Of a stretch of DNA of 64,000 bases, positions 35,079 through 42,356 are shown piece by piece. The position numbers and the translations under genes were made by a program. This stretch comes from RGIG995 sp045542115 (GTDB lineage Bacteria; Bacillota; Clostridia; Oscillospirales; UBA644), in contig JAZQKK010000014.1 of the NCBI GenBank assembly GCA_045542115.1, forward strand, positions 310,001-374,000, read 5' to 3'. Positions within the stretch are counted from its first letter, which is position 1. Each line of letters begins with the position of its first letter. The notes under the pieces are model-generated. The model was given only the letters and a program-made list of their open reading frames with translations, had not been told where the DNA came from and did not search any database.

Positions 35079-35236
35079 CACTCCGCACCGCCTTTCTCTT
35101 CACGATGTCCAATGCCAATTCCCATTGTCATGTCGTCTGATTCTTCAACCGCATCTTCTTTATGTCCGATGCCAATACCCAATGAATCCTCATAATCAAC
35201 AGTATCATTATCGTCAAAATGGATTCCAATAGACAT
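35078..35236 (-). CDS. 52-residue acidic protein with repeated GIGIGH motif
   Basis: ATG at 35236 with GAGGTG upstream; stop TGA overlaps the next ATG. The protein contains LGIGIGHKEDAVEESDD and then MGIGIGHREEKGG, and opens with MSIGIHFDD, so a roughly 20-residue unit is repeated about 2.5 times. Six or more acidic residues between units. No family recognised; the overlap pattern on both sides supports that it is translated. Confidence 0.6.
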   Translation of the reverse strand: MSIGIHFDDNDTVDYEDSLGIGIGHKEDAVEESDDMTMGIGIGHREEKGGAE

Positions 35237-35248
35237 ACCTCACTCACC

Positions 35249-35506
35249 TCATTTCTCGATTTGGTGGTCTTCTTCTCCGAAAAGCAATTTACACATCAAT
35301 TTCAACTCAAACTCTGGTAGCATGCCATGTTTGACAAGCGAAAACAATTCAATGATTTTTGCATATACATTGTTGAAATCTTTGTCCTTTTCAACATCAT
35401 CAAACCTTGACACCTTATAAAGAGAATTGCTTAAACATCTCAATTCGTCATAATCAAGAGTAACCGTTGCAGATTTGCTATTCGTATTTATTTCTCGTAT
35501 AATCAT
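35249..35506 (-). CDS. Phage early protein of unknown function
   Basis: 85 residues from the ATG at 35506, overlapping the stop of the previous gene by 4 nt. N-terminus beta-like (MIIREINTNSKSATVTLDYDEL), the rest helical. It looks like a small regulatory or packaging accessory protein; no motif identified. Confidence 0.65.
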   Translation of the reverse strand: MIIREINTNSKSATVTLDYDELRCLSNSLYKVSRFDDVEKDKDFNNVYAKIIELFSLVKHGMLPEFELKLMCKLLFGEEDHQIEK

Positions 35507-35823
35507 TTCTCCGCACCGCCTTTCTCGGTTTCGGGCGGTTCGGTCACACCTCGCATATCTGCTCCGCAATAAGGACAAGTTTCTTCACAAGATTCTTTAT
35601 CAACAGAGGGAAATGCGTGCCAACAGTTGGAGCATTTATAAAACTTCTTACCATTACGCACACAGGCAAATCTCCACTCTCCACGCTCCCGAATCGTCAC
35701 TCCGTTTGCGATAAGGCTTTCTGAAAAATTCTCCCAATAATCTTCGTTATCAAGAGTCATTGCGTGTCTCTCTGCTTTTCTCAACAACTCAATCAGCCGT
35801 TGTTTCAGTTCTTCTCTCTTCAC
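35503..35823 (-). CDS. Zinc-ribbon phage protein
   Basis: 106 residues with a GTG start after AAGGAGG. A helical N-half is followed by a CSNCWH ... CPYCGAD zinc ribbon (about 63-90). Such single zinc-ribbon proteins are common in Clostridia phage early operons; function unknown. Confidence 0.75.
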   Translation of the reverse strand: MKREELKQRLIELLRKAERHAMTLDNEDYWENFSESLIANGVTIRERGEWRFACVRNGKKFYKCSNCWHAFPSVDKESCEETCPYCGADMRGVTEPPETEKGGAEK

Positions 35824-35909
35824 GATACTGCCTCCTTACAATGCTCCGGGAGATTTGCCCGGACTAGTTCCGCCGGTACGGGTGGCGTATCTACGAACAA
35901 TTCTTTCAT
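35820..35909 (-). CDS. 29-residue coupled small protein
   Basis: ATG at 35909 overlaps the methyltransferase stop (ATGA), and its TGA overlaps the GTG of the zinc-ribbon gene. Sequence is Pro/Val/Glu-rich (FVDTPPVPAELVRANLPEH). Position in a chain of overlapping genes is the main support; it could also be only a coupling leader. Confidence 0.45.
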   Translation of the reverse strand: MKELFVDTPPVPAELVRANLPEHCKEAVS

Positions 35910-36676
35910 TCGCACACCGCCTTTAAGCACGGCATTTCGCTTGTTGCCAGATTGTAGAAGTTCCGATCTACTTCGAAACCATATGCCCGTCTACCCAGCT
36001 CAGATGCTGCCTGCAGAGTAGAGCCACTCCCGGCCACCGGATCAATAACGACGTCTCCTTCGTCGGTGAAGATCTCAATCAGGCGTTTCAATACGGATAC
36101 CGGTTTTTGCGTGGGATGGATTTTGGGATAGTCTTTCTTACTGTCCCGTTTCCACTCAAACCAGTTGAAGATCATATGTTTTTGTCCGTTCTCGTCGGTG
36201 TTGTTAAATTTGGGCAATTTGTCCCGATACAGAACCACGGCAAATTCCGTAGCCCCGACGATTTTCATATTGGCCTTTAAGACCTGGGCGGAATAGTTCT
36301 TAACAAAGAACAACGGATAGGAATTGACAAATCCATACCGTTTCCCGTATTCGATTACGGTTGGAATCTGCTCGAAGGCGCAGAAGACGATCATCGCCGG
36401 AGCCTTCCCCCGTTCTTTGGGTTCTTTGATAAGTAAGCGGTTGCAGAAGTGCATATACTCCGCAATTTTGAATTGCCCGTCTGTATTAAAGAACGAGGTC
36501 TTCGCCAGTTTACTCTCCCCGTTTTTGTTGTCCCCGTCCTTGTACCACATTGGATTCGACGCATAGGCATCCACACCGATGTTGTAAGGAATGTCGGCGA
36601 TTACCAATTGGGCGCGGGGAATATTATATCGCTTGAAGTTTTGGAAATTGTCGTGATAGAGTTCGACAGACTTCAT
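35906..36676 (-). CDS. DNA methyltransferase, N4/N6-type, beta class
   Basis: 256 residues from the ATG at 36676 (GGAGGG upstream). Catalytic motif IV is DIPYN (residues 28-32) instead of DPPY; the SAM-binding motif I (DPVAGSGST) follows near the C-terminus, so the order is IV then I. The YPKIHPTQKPVSVLKRLIE stretch is typical of phage N4/N6 methyltransferases. No partner endonuclease is adjacent, so it is probably an orphan protecting phage DNA. DIPY is a less common variant but seen in phage enzymes. Confidence 0.9.
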   Translation of the reverse strand: MKSVELYHDNFQNFKRYNIPRAQLVIADIPYNIGVDAYASNPMWYKDGDNKNGESKLAKTSFFNTDGQFKIAEYMHFCNRLLIKEPKERGKAPAMIVFCAFEQIPTVIEYGKRYGFVNSYPLFFVKNYSAQVLKANMKIVGATEFAVVLYRDKLPKFNNTDENGQKHMIFNWFEWKRDSKKDYPKIHPTQKPVSVLKRLIEIFTDEGDVVIDPVAGSGSTLQAASELGRRAYGFEVDRNFYNLATSEMPCLKAVCE

Positions 36677-36864
36677 TTTCTTTTCCCTCCCGTTTTCTGC
36701 TTGATTTCGCCGCATCGAATCACGGCATTTGTCAAGTCCCTATCAACGACTGCACCGCAAACGTCAAAAAACGGACACCCGCCGCATTTGTCATCCCAAA
36801 ACAGATTGTAGCACGAAATCGCAGCCTCGGCGTATTCATTCATATCATCGTATACGATATACAT
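36673..36864 (-). CDS. Small Cys-rich phage protein
   Basis: 63 residues from the ATG at 36864 (GGAGG). Contains DDKCGGCPFFDVCG, a CxxC-type metal-binding pattern, and a basic C-terminus. Its stop overlaps the methyltransferase start by 4 nt. Function unknown. Confidence 0.7.
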   Translation of the reverse strand: MYIVYDDMNEYAEAAISCYNLFWDDKCGGCPFFDVCGAVVDRDLTNAVIRCGEIKQKTGGKRK

Positions 36865-36865
36865 C

Positions 36866-37087
36866 TCAATTACCTCCAACGCTCTCAACGATCAGCCGGC
36901 TACGGCAGGCAAGAACACATTCAAATGCCTTGATGGCTTTCCCATCTTTGGTAATCAGAAGTTCACGACGGAAGCCGGCGCAGGTCTTTCTGCTGCCGAT
37001 GGTTTCATTGCGCAGGGCTCCGCAGTTGTCACAGGTGTATCCGTCCGGGACTTCACGGGCCGGATCGGTGTAAGTACGTATTTTCAT
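36866..37087 (-). CDS. Small zinc-finger-like phage protein
   Basis: 73 residues from the ATG at 37087, inside the last 35 bases of rep. Contains CDNCGALRNETIGSRKTC and a later FECVLAC, consistent with two metal-binding knuckles. Possibly an accessory for replication, but position is the only hint. Confidence 0.65.
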   Translation of the reverse strand: MKIRTYTDPAREVPDGYTCDNCGALRNETIGSRKTCAGFRRELLITKDGKAIKAFECVLACRSRLIVESVGGN

Positions 37088-37991
37088 ATTCGTCATATCC
37101 TCTCGGTTTAAATGAGTCTCCTTCAAAGGGGATGATCTCGGCGGCGTCGGTCTTGTACATAACCACCGACATATACCAAAACCCATTATACTCATCGTAT
37201 CGTGGGTAGGTGCGCAGAAGCCGGTACCCGGGCGCTTTTGTCTGCCAATATCGGGCATCGTCCATCAGCTTGGTAGCCATCTTCTCTACAGTGGCGGCGG
37301 AGATTCTTCCGTCCTTTTGAGAGACGTCTGGTTTTTTCATATTTTTGGAGCAGCTGAATTTCTTTTTTCCCCGGGGGCACTTAGACATATATCGGGCGGC
37401 GGCTTCCGGACCAAACCGTTCCGGCTGGAAATAATCACAGCTTACTTGAACGCCTTTCTTCCAGATTCGCTCCATCGTCCGCGGATCCAAGCCCCCGGTA
37501 ATGAACAAATGGGAGTGCCAGTTCGCCCGTCCCCGATACGGGCCCCGCTGGTACGTAATCCGCTCCAGGGTATACGCCGTCTTTATTGGTTGGCGCAGCC
37601 GGCGCCGCTTTGCCATCAGCTCCCGGCGAAGCTCTTTCAGAGAGCTGTCGGGCGGCAATGCCCTTAACTGCTTTTCCACCTTCTTCAGCTCGGACGCACG
37701 TTTGGTTCGAATCCGACGGAAGTAGTTTCCAATGTCTTTCCGAGCCTCTTCCTCTGACTGAGGAGCAGCCTCGGCGGCGTAGGTGATGCCCATAAAGTAA
37801 TCCTGCGTGTCAAAATTGGCGTTGATTAACCGCACGAACCGCTTAACCGATTCTCGTTCATTGTACAGCGCCTTTTTTTCGGGGGGCGGTTTCTTTCTGG
37901 GTACCGCACGACCCGACGGGGAGAACACAGGGTAATAATCTATTTCGAGAAGCGGCCCGGACTTGGTACGCTTCTCCCGTATGGTCTGCAT
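37053..37991 (-). CDS. HxH-type replication initiator (rolling-circle Rep-like)
   Basis: 312 residues, start after GAAAGGAGG. It contains RANWHSHLFITGG, an HxH metal-binding motif in the context used by Rep proteins of inoviruses and microvirus VP4 (HUH superfamily), followed by AARYMSKCPRGKKKF, where the Tyr (about 205) is the candidate nucleophile. The N-half holds a basic coiled-coil insertion (about 85-135). HUH Reps nick one strand at an origin to start rolling-circle replication. This is unusual for a tailed dsDNA phage. A large hairpin and a promoter-terminator unit lie directly upstream. Confidence 0.75.
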   Translation of the reverse strand: MQTIREKRTKSGPLLEIDYYPVFSPSGRAVPRKKPPPEKKALYNERESVKRFVRLINANFDTQDYFMGITYAAEAAPQSEEEARKDIGNYFRRIRTKRASELKKVEKQLRALPPDSSLKELRRELMAKRRRLRQPIKTAYTLERITYQRGPYRGRANWHSHLFITGGLDPRTMERIWKKGVQVSCDYFQPERFGPEAAARYMSKCPRGKKKFSCSKNMKKPDVSQKDGRISAATVEKMATKLMDDARYWQTKAPGYRLLRTYPRYDEYNGFWYMSVVMYKTDAAEIIPFEGDSFKPRGYDEYENTYLHRSGP

Positions 37992-38026
37992 CGGTGCCTC
38001 CTTTCGCGTCGGAATGTCTTTGGGGT

Positions 38027-38073
38027 GCCGGGGGAGCAGGGTTCTGTCATCGCCCCTTCCCTACTCCCCCGGC
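38027..38073. repeat. Large inverted repeat upstream of rep (candidate origin)
   Basis: 15-bp stem (38027-38041 with 38059-38073) with one mismatch and a 17-base loop, G/C-rich, 36 bases before the rep start. No T-run follows on either strand, so it is not a simple terminator. The 310-bp gap 37992-38302 holds this hairpin plus the promoter/RNA unit described next. Confidence 0.6.
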
Positions 38074-38212
38074 TCCCCCTCTTCCCTTGGAGGCGATAGA
38101 GAAATAAGAAAAGGGCATTTTTGAATACTTTGCACCCTGAATATCGTCGACTTATAGGGATACATTTCCAGCTCCCTAAGGGGTGGTCAATCCCTTGTTT
38201 TTTTTAACGACC

Positions 38213-38241
38213 TTGACAAAGCACCGATATTATGTTATAAT
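38213..38241 (+). promoter_or_regulatory. Consensus rightward promoter opposite to rep
   Basis: TTGACA (38213-38218), 17 bp, TATAAT (38236-38241), a perfect match to the vegetative consensus. It points away from rep, into a terminator 35-60 bases downstream. Confidence 0.85.
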
Positions 38242-38267
38242 AAGGATGGTATTTGGTGTGCTTTGTC
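38215..38267. repeat. Inverted repeats flanking the rightward promoter
   Basis: GACAAAGCAC at 38215-38224 (overlapping the -35) and its exact inverse GTGCTTTGTC at 38258-38267 (in the start of the transcript). 43 bases apart start-to-start, about four helical turns, so a looping repressor could bind both, or they could be Rep-binding repeats. Confidence 0.5.
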
Positions 38268-38304
38268 ACATCCGTGGAGTCCGGCTCGTCCGGGCTCCTT
38301 TTTT
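38248..38304 (+). ncRNA. Candidate 57-nt small RNA
   Basis: Starts about 7 bases after the -10 and ends in a 9-bp hairpin with one G-T pair (38276-38284 with 38290-38298) followed by six T. It contains no start codon with a ribosome binding site. It is antisense to the leader of the leftward early transcript upstream of rep, like a counter-transcribed RNA. Confidence 0.6.
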
Positions 38305-38611
38305 ATACGTTCGTTTTGATTTTGTCGGGATCGAAGGTCGAATACTTCGGATAAGCCAGAAAGCATTCTTCCTTGATCCGCACAACGCCCCCACCGTGTT
38401 TAGCAAAACACCAAAGCAGTTGCTCGTCCGTAGGGTATACGTCGAAGATTTCCTGGGTAACGTATTTCGCTCCCTCTTTCCCGGGAGTTTCGCTCCATAT
38501 TTCAACCACGTACCGACGACCGATGTCAGCATCTTCTAAGCGTTTGGGAAACTCTACCACATCCACCGTGGGATCGTTATCGAAAAACTCACCGTCTCTT
38601 TTGATAAACAT
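38303..38611 (-). CDS. Phage early protein of unknown function
   Basis: 102 residues from the ATG at 38611 (GGGGTGA upstream). Mixed alpha/beta, acidic, with EFFDNDPTVDVVEFPKRL near the N-terminus. Overlaps the end of the small membrane protein gene by 23 nt. Its 3' end meets the terminator of the opposite small RNA. Confidence 0.68.
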   Translation of the reverse strand: MFIKRDGEFFDNDPTVDVVEFPKRLEDADIGRRYVVEIWSETPGKEGAKYVTQEIFDVYPTDEQLLWCFAKHGGGVVRIKEECFLAYPKYSTFDPDKIKTNV

Positions 38612-38753
38612 TCTGTTCACCCCATTTCTTTTCAAATTTTTCTATCACAGGTGCAATCAGCCAAACAAGACCGTACACCACATAGAACAAAAGAATCATT
38701 CCTCCCAGAAATGCCAAGGTATATCCGAGATCGCTTACCATTACTTCGTTCAT
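38589..38753 (-). CDS. Small single-helix membrane protein
   Basis: 54 residues. AGGAGG 6 bases before the ATG at 38753, which overlaps the previous stop (ATGA). One clear membrane helix (YTLAFLGGMILLFYVVYGL, about 11-33), then a basic tail ending QKRR. Could be a superinfection-exclusion or regulatory peptide. Confidence 0.65.
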   Translation of the reverse strand: MNEVMVSDLGYTLAFLGGMILLFYVVYGLVWLIAPVIEKFEKKWGEQNVYQKRR

Positions 38754-39007
38754 GTTGAATTCCTCCTGTTTTTAGGTCCGGGGCAGTTTTGATAATGCAG
38801 CCGATATGCCAAGCCGTCCGCAACACCCATTCCGATATAAGTGGTACCGCGAATCCTTTGCCCCGTGGAAAGCATCAAAACCTCCCGTCCGTTTGGAATC
38901 TCTCGATAAGGGACCGCCTCTGGGTCACACTTTACCTCGTATCCCTCGGACATTATGTAGATTACCGGAGCTTTGCACCACCGGCACCGCATATCCTTAC
39001 TGGCCAT
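38750..39007 (-). CDS. Small zinc-binding phage protein
   Basis: 85 residues, AAAGGAG before the ATG. CRWCKAP near the N-terminus and a later C at NCPGPKNR; compact beta pattern. Seen as one of the typical early small proteins; function unknown. Confidence 0.7.
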   Translation of the reverse strand: MASKDMRCRWCKAPVIYIMSEGYEVKCDPEAVPYREIPNGREVLMLSTGQRIRGTTYIGMGVADGLAYRLHYQNCPGPKNRRNST

Positions 39008-39009
39008 GA

Positions 39010-39255
39010 CTATCTCCTTTCCCGAAGATCCAGCTTGAACAAGTTTTCGATCAAGTCAATCTTGTCATCTCTCGTCCAACGCTGACCGGCACAGATATCG
39101 TTCAGCTCTTTTACCGTCAGTTCCTCAGGGTGCCGCATACGGTCATACAGCTTCGTCTGTCCCATCCCGCCCATGGCGGCGATCTCCGGTACGCCCTTGC
39201 CTCGCAGATCTGCATACTTGCCGACCAGGGCTTTGAATAACGTTCCTTTTTGCAT
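39010..39255 (-). CDS. Helix-turn-helix early regulator
   Basis: 81 residues from the ATG at 39255; an alternative ATG at 39273 lacks a good site. A helix-turn-helix-like region reads KGVPEIAAMGGMGQTKLYDRM, followed by HPEELTVKELNDICAG. It resembles small Cro/DUF739-type DNA-binding proteins. Possibly an early transcription regulator. Confidence 0.65.
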   Translation of the reverse strand: MQKGTLFKALVGKYADLRGKGVPEIAAMGGMGQTKLYDRMRHPEELTVKELNDICAGQRWTRDDKIDLIENLFKLDLRERR

Positions 39256-39277
39256 CGGATCACATCCTTTCAAATTC

Positions 39278-39466
39278 TTATACGTTTAGGATTTTGTGAC
39301 ATTCTTCCAGCACCCGTTTTGCCTTGGGAGAAACCAACACGCCCCGAAGGGTGCGGGACATTTCCGACGGCGTCACGTGAAGCCCTCGCTCCCGCAATTC
39401 CAAGATCAGGCTCTCCTGGGTGATCCCTTGACGCCACATCATTTCTCGCATATCTTGATTCGGCAC
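39278..39466 (-). CDS. Small helix-turn-helix-like protein
   Basis: 62 residues, GTG start after AAAGGAG, one base after the previous stop. ITQESLILELRERGLHVTPS matches a Cro/XRE-like helix-turn-helix, followed by a second helical pair. Likely a Cro- or XRE-type regulator acting in the lysis/lysogeny switch. Confidence 0.7.
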   Translation of the reverse strand: MPNQDMREMMWRQGITQESLILELRERGLHVTPSEMSRTLRGVLVSPKAKRVLEECHKILNV

Positions 39467-39467
39467 C

Positions 39468-39740
39468 TCAACACACTCCTTTCCTACTTAAATATCCTGC
39501 GTAACGCGTATGACAAACCCGATTCCAAAATCCCGGCTTGCACCCGACCTTCCAATACCGATTCCGTCTTGCTCCTTCTTCGGCATACATCAGATCTAAC
39601 TGATCCTCGGACAAACCGTCGTAGATCGTAACGCCCAACCGTTCTTCCAACTCTTTGTTTCGGTTCATTTCCAATCGATCCCGATACGTAACGACCCGCC
39701 CCAACTCCGCTTTCAATTTCCGATTCACAACTCTACTCAT
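39468..39740 (-). CDS. First leftward early gene, unknown function
   Basis: 90 residues from the ATG at 39740 with AAAGGAAC upstream; the open frame continues upstream into the promoter region but without a site. Very basic, C-terminus rich in Arg/Tyr/Cys. First gene after the early promoter, so it might be an antirepressor or early regulator, but no motif supports this. Confidence 0.6.
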   Translation of the reverse strand: MSRVVNRKLKAELGRVVTYRDRLEMNRNKELEERLGVTIYDGLSEDQLDLMYAEEGARRNRYWKVGCKPGFWNRVCHTRYAGYLSRKGVC

Positions 39741-39791
39741 ATCCAAAGTTCCTTTCTTGACTTTTTTCGATTTATATGTTATACTACGTTT

Positions 39792-39810
39792 AGGAAACAT
39801 CGTGTTTCCT
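39792..39810. promoter_or_regulatory. 19-bp palindrome in the early leader
   Basis: AGGAAACA-TCG-TGTTTCCT, a perfect 8-bp inverted repeat with a 3-base centre, just downstream of the early start. Its sequence differs from the ATCAC operators, so it may bind a second regulator such as the Cro-like protein. Confidence 0.45.
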
Positions 39811-39822
39811 GTTTGTGGTATC

Positions 39823-39851
39823 ATTATATCACAGAATTTCGGTGATGTCAA
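39823..39851 (-). promoter_or_regulatory. Leftward early promoter with repressor operator in its spacer
   Basis: On the minus strand TTGACA (39846-39851), 17-bp spacer, TATAAT (39823-39828). A 19-bp site ATCAC-N9-GTGAT (39828-39846) fills the spacer exactly, so a bound repressor would block RNA polymerase. Confidence 0.85.
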
Positions 39852-39887
39852 TACTATTTCTGTTATTTTCTGTGATTTTACAAAATG

Positions 39888-39906
39888 TTCACAGAATTTT
39901 AGTGAA
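39888..39906. promoter_or_regulatory. Second repressor operator, upstream of the cI-like gene
   Basis: TTCAC-N9-GTGAA (39888-39906), sharing the core CACAGAATTT with the first operator, with centres 60 bases apart. An extra half-site TTCTGTGA lies at 39868-39875. It is 16 bases before the repressor start and could serve autoregulation. Confidence 0.7.
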
Positions 39907-39921
39907 AGGATGATCTGCGAA

Positions 39922-40620
39922 ATGTTCAATCGAATTAAACACTTGTGCGATACAAAAAAAATTTCCCCTTCAAAATTAGCCATTACACTCGGATATAGCA
40001 AGAACATATTTACCGAATTAAAATCCGGACGCACAAAATCTTTACCCCTTGAAAAAGTCACGAAAATTGCGAATTACTTCGAAGTATCTCCCCAATACAT
40101 TCTGTTTGGGGCATCTCCCGATATAATCAAACTCGGCGACGACGCGGCAGAAGTTGTAGGTAAAGAAAAAAGCGTCCGCCAACCCCAAGGGTCAGCGGAC
40201 ACAAACACCGTTACCGTAATAGATTATTCTGTTATAGGAAAAGTTCGTGCCGGATACGGCGGAATGGCACAGGAAGAATACACCGACGAGACCTGCCCTA
40301 TCCCTTCCGAATATATTAAAGGACACGAAAAAGATGAATTCTTCGTTCTGCGGATCTCCGGGAACTCCATGTACCCGAAACTTTTAGACGGAGACAAGGT
40401 TCTCGTTCAACGTTGCACTTCCGTAGATTCGGGCGCCGTCGCCATCGTTTTGTATGATTCCGAAGAGGCAACCGTCAAAACCGTTCGCTATGCCCCGAAC
40501 CAAGATTGGGTCGAACTAATCCCCACGAACCCCGAATACCAAACCAAACGCATCGAAGGTCCCGACCTTCTCAAAGTGCAAATCCTCGGCAAAGTCACAA
40601 AACTTATTCGAGACATCTAA
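39922..40620 (+). CDS. CI-like phage repressor, HTH plus S24 peptidase
   Basis: 232 residues from the ATG at 39922, 11 bases after GAAAGG; an upstream ATG at 39910 overlaps that site. Residues about 10-62 form an XRE helix-turn-helix; residues 100-232 are a LexA/CI-type S24 peptidase with Ser149 in SGNSMYPKL and Lys186. A likely self-cleavage pair is Ala110-Gly111. It holds the lysogenic state by binding the operators around 39828-39906 and should be cleaved upon RecA activation. Confidence 0.92.
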   Translation: MFNRIKHLCDTKKISPSKLAITLGYSKNIFTELKSGRTKSLPLEKVTKIANYFEVSPQYILFGASPDIIKLGDDAAEVVGKEKSVRQPQGSADTNTVTVIDYSVIGKVRAGYGGMAQEEYTDETCPIPSEYIKGHEKDEFFVLRISGNSMYPKLLDGDKVLVQRCTSVDSGAVAIVLYDSEEATVKTVRYAPNQDWVELIPTNPEYQTKRIEGPDLLKVQILGKVTKLIRDI

Positions 40621-40642
40621 ATAAGAAAGAAGGCTCTAAAAA

Positions 40643-42298
40643 ATGGGGGCTTTAATTTTAGTTATATTTATTGCTATCGTTATAATCATCTATCTTATAA
40701 AAAAAATTAATGAATTATCTTCCGACAATACAAATCTAAGATCCACAAACTTTGAAATTACAAAAAACCTTCGTGAACAAAAAGAACAGTTTGAAGAGAA
40801 AGAAAAACTGTACAAAAATCAAATTTCAAAAAAAGAGATCGAACAAAAAAAATTGCTAAAAACTCTTCTTGTCGCAAAAAAGAAGTGTGACATTGAAATA
40901 GATGATCAAATTGAATCCCTTATAAAAGAAGACTACTCAATACTCGGAACTTCTACATTTTCAGTCGAAGAACACATAGCCACCCTCATGGCTGATTATT
41001 ATACTGCAGAAATTGAATCAGCGGAACAAACCCTTCGAGAGAACAAAAAAATACACAGGTCTCTCCTTGTTGGAGAGATCCGAAAAGATGCTGAGGACAA
41101 AATTAAAAAAAGCCATTTTCGATACTACACAACTCATCTTCTGTTGTCAACAATATTACTTGACCACCCGGAAATTGATATTCTAAAATATCAAAACGTA
41201 GGGTTCGGTATCGATAATTTAGGTTTTAATATTTGGGAACAAGAACCTCATATCGAGTTTCAGGTTCTACTTGAAAATTACACAAACCATATAGACAAAT
41301 GCATTGGAGCACTGAAGGACTCCGTTGATGAATATAAATCTCAATATAGTTCAAATCTTACCGCTATTCCTTGGATGGCAAGATTTGTGGCTGATATTTC
41401 AACCATAGACCTGGAAAGAATTGCTCTTTCTCTTTCTTGGGGAGAAAACCAAGAGAGAAAAAAGAAAGTTGCCAGTATTAATGAGTTGAAAAAAGAGACA
41501 AGAGATCGTATCGAAAATATGAAGTGGGCAGAATACCAACTCGCATATCTGCTTGAGCTATATCCAGCATTACAAGACGTGATAGAAACAGAATTCAACG
41601 AACTTTCAGTTTCTTTCAATGAAATAACAGATTATGACCCTGTAAGGAAGTACTTATCACACGAAGAATGGATCAATTTATCAGAGTCAGAACGAAATCA
41701 AATGGCACTGGACCGCTATGTTGAATCTCGAAAAAAATCAAAATGGCAAATTGGTCGAGATTACGAATTGTATTGTGGGTACTGTTATGAGCAACAGGGG
41801 TATGAGGTTCAATATTACGGAACCCTCAAAGGTATTGACGACCTCGGAAGAGATTTAATTGTAACCGATGGAGAAAAGACCATTATAGCACAATGCAAAT
41901 ATTGGTCTCAACACAAGGAAATTCACGAAAACCACATTATGCAACTCTACGGATCCATTGTTGAATACAATATCGAAAACAGCGCTAAGCCAAAAGCAAA
42001 GGGAGTTTTAATTACAAACATTTCACTTTCTGAAAGAGCTAAACAATTTGCGGAAGCATTAAATATAACGTATGCCGAAAATATCCCCATGAAAAACTTC
42101 CCTCGAATCAAATGCAACATCGGAAAAGATGAAAACGGAAAACCCACCCGCATATACCACCTGCCAATGGATTTGAATTATGATCAGACTGTTATCTGCA
42201 ATCCGGGAGAAATGTTAGCAATGACAGTAAAAGAGGCGGAAGATGCAGGTTTTCGCCGAGCGTATAGGTGGCATGGGGGAGAGTCCATCTCAACCTAA
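40643..42298 (+). CDS. Membrane-anchored Mrr-like restriction nuclease
   Basis: 551 residues. One N-terminal membrane helix (about 3-20), a coiled coil (about 25-75), a large helical region, then an Mrr-type PD-(D/E)xK domain: GRDYELYCGYCYEQQGYEV, GIDDLGRDLIV and IIAQCKYW (about 375-425). The end (RIYHLP ... Y ... EAEDAGFRRAYRW) resembles the small Ada/sunset-type module at the end of some nucleases. The gene is AT-rich compared with both neighbours and sits between repressor and integrase, 23 bases after the repressor, so it is probably expressed in the lysogen and acts against other phages. Confidence 0.85.
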   Translation: MGALILVIFIAIVIIIYLIKKINELSSDNTNLRSTNFEITKNLREQKEQFEEKEKLYKNQISKKEIEQKKLLKTLLVAKKKCDIEIDDQIESLIKEDYSILGTSTFSVEEHIATLMADYYTAEIESAEQTLRENKKIHRSLLVGEIRKDAEDKIKKSHFRYYTTHLLLSTILLDHPEIDILKYQNVGFGIDNLGFNIWEQEPHIEFQVLLENYTNHIDKCIGALKDSVDEYKSQYSSNLTAIPWMARFVADISTIDLERIALSLSWGENQERKKKVASINELKKETRDRIENMKWAEYQLAYLLELYPALQDVIETEFNELSVSFNEITDYDPVRKYLSHEEWINLSESERNQMALDRYVESRKKSKWQIGRDYELYCGYCYEQQGYEVQYYGTLKGIDDLGRDLIVTDGEKTIIAQCKYWSQHKEIHENHIMQLYGSIVEYNIENSAKPKAKGVLITNISLSERAKQFAEALNITYAENIPMKNFPRIKCNIGKDENGKPTRIYHLPMDLNYDQTVICNPGEMLAMTVKEAEDAGFRRAYRWHGGESIST

Positions 42299-42306
42299 CA
42301 CGTTAG

Positions 42307-42338
42307 CGGCAAGTTACCGGCAAGTTACCGGCAAGTTA
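42307..42338 (+). repeat. Three tandem 11-bp repeats before the integrase
   Basis: CGGCAAGTTAC at 42307-42317 and 42318-42328 and CGGCAAGTTA at 42329-42338, just before the integrase ribosome binding site. Could be binding sites controlling int or a slippage product. Confidence 0.6.
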
Positions 42339-42356
42339 AATTGAAAGGAGCCGACT

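Noticed and set aside
35906..36676. Restriction-modification system
   Set aside because: No endonuclease gene lies next to the methyltransferase; the Mrr-like gene is 4 kb away in the opposite operon.
39741..40061. Longer N-terminus for the first early gene
   Set aside because: The extended frame crosses the early promoter and operators and lacks a ribosome binding site; the ATG at 39740 has one.
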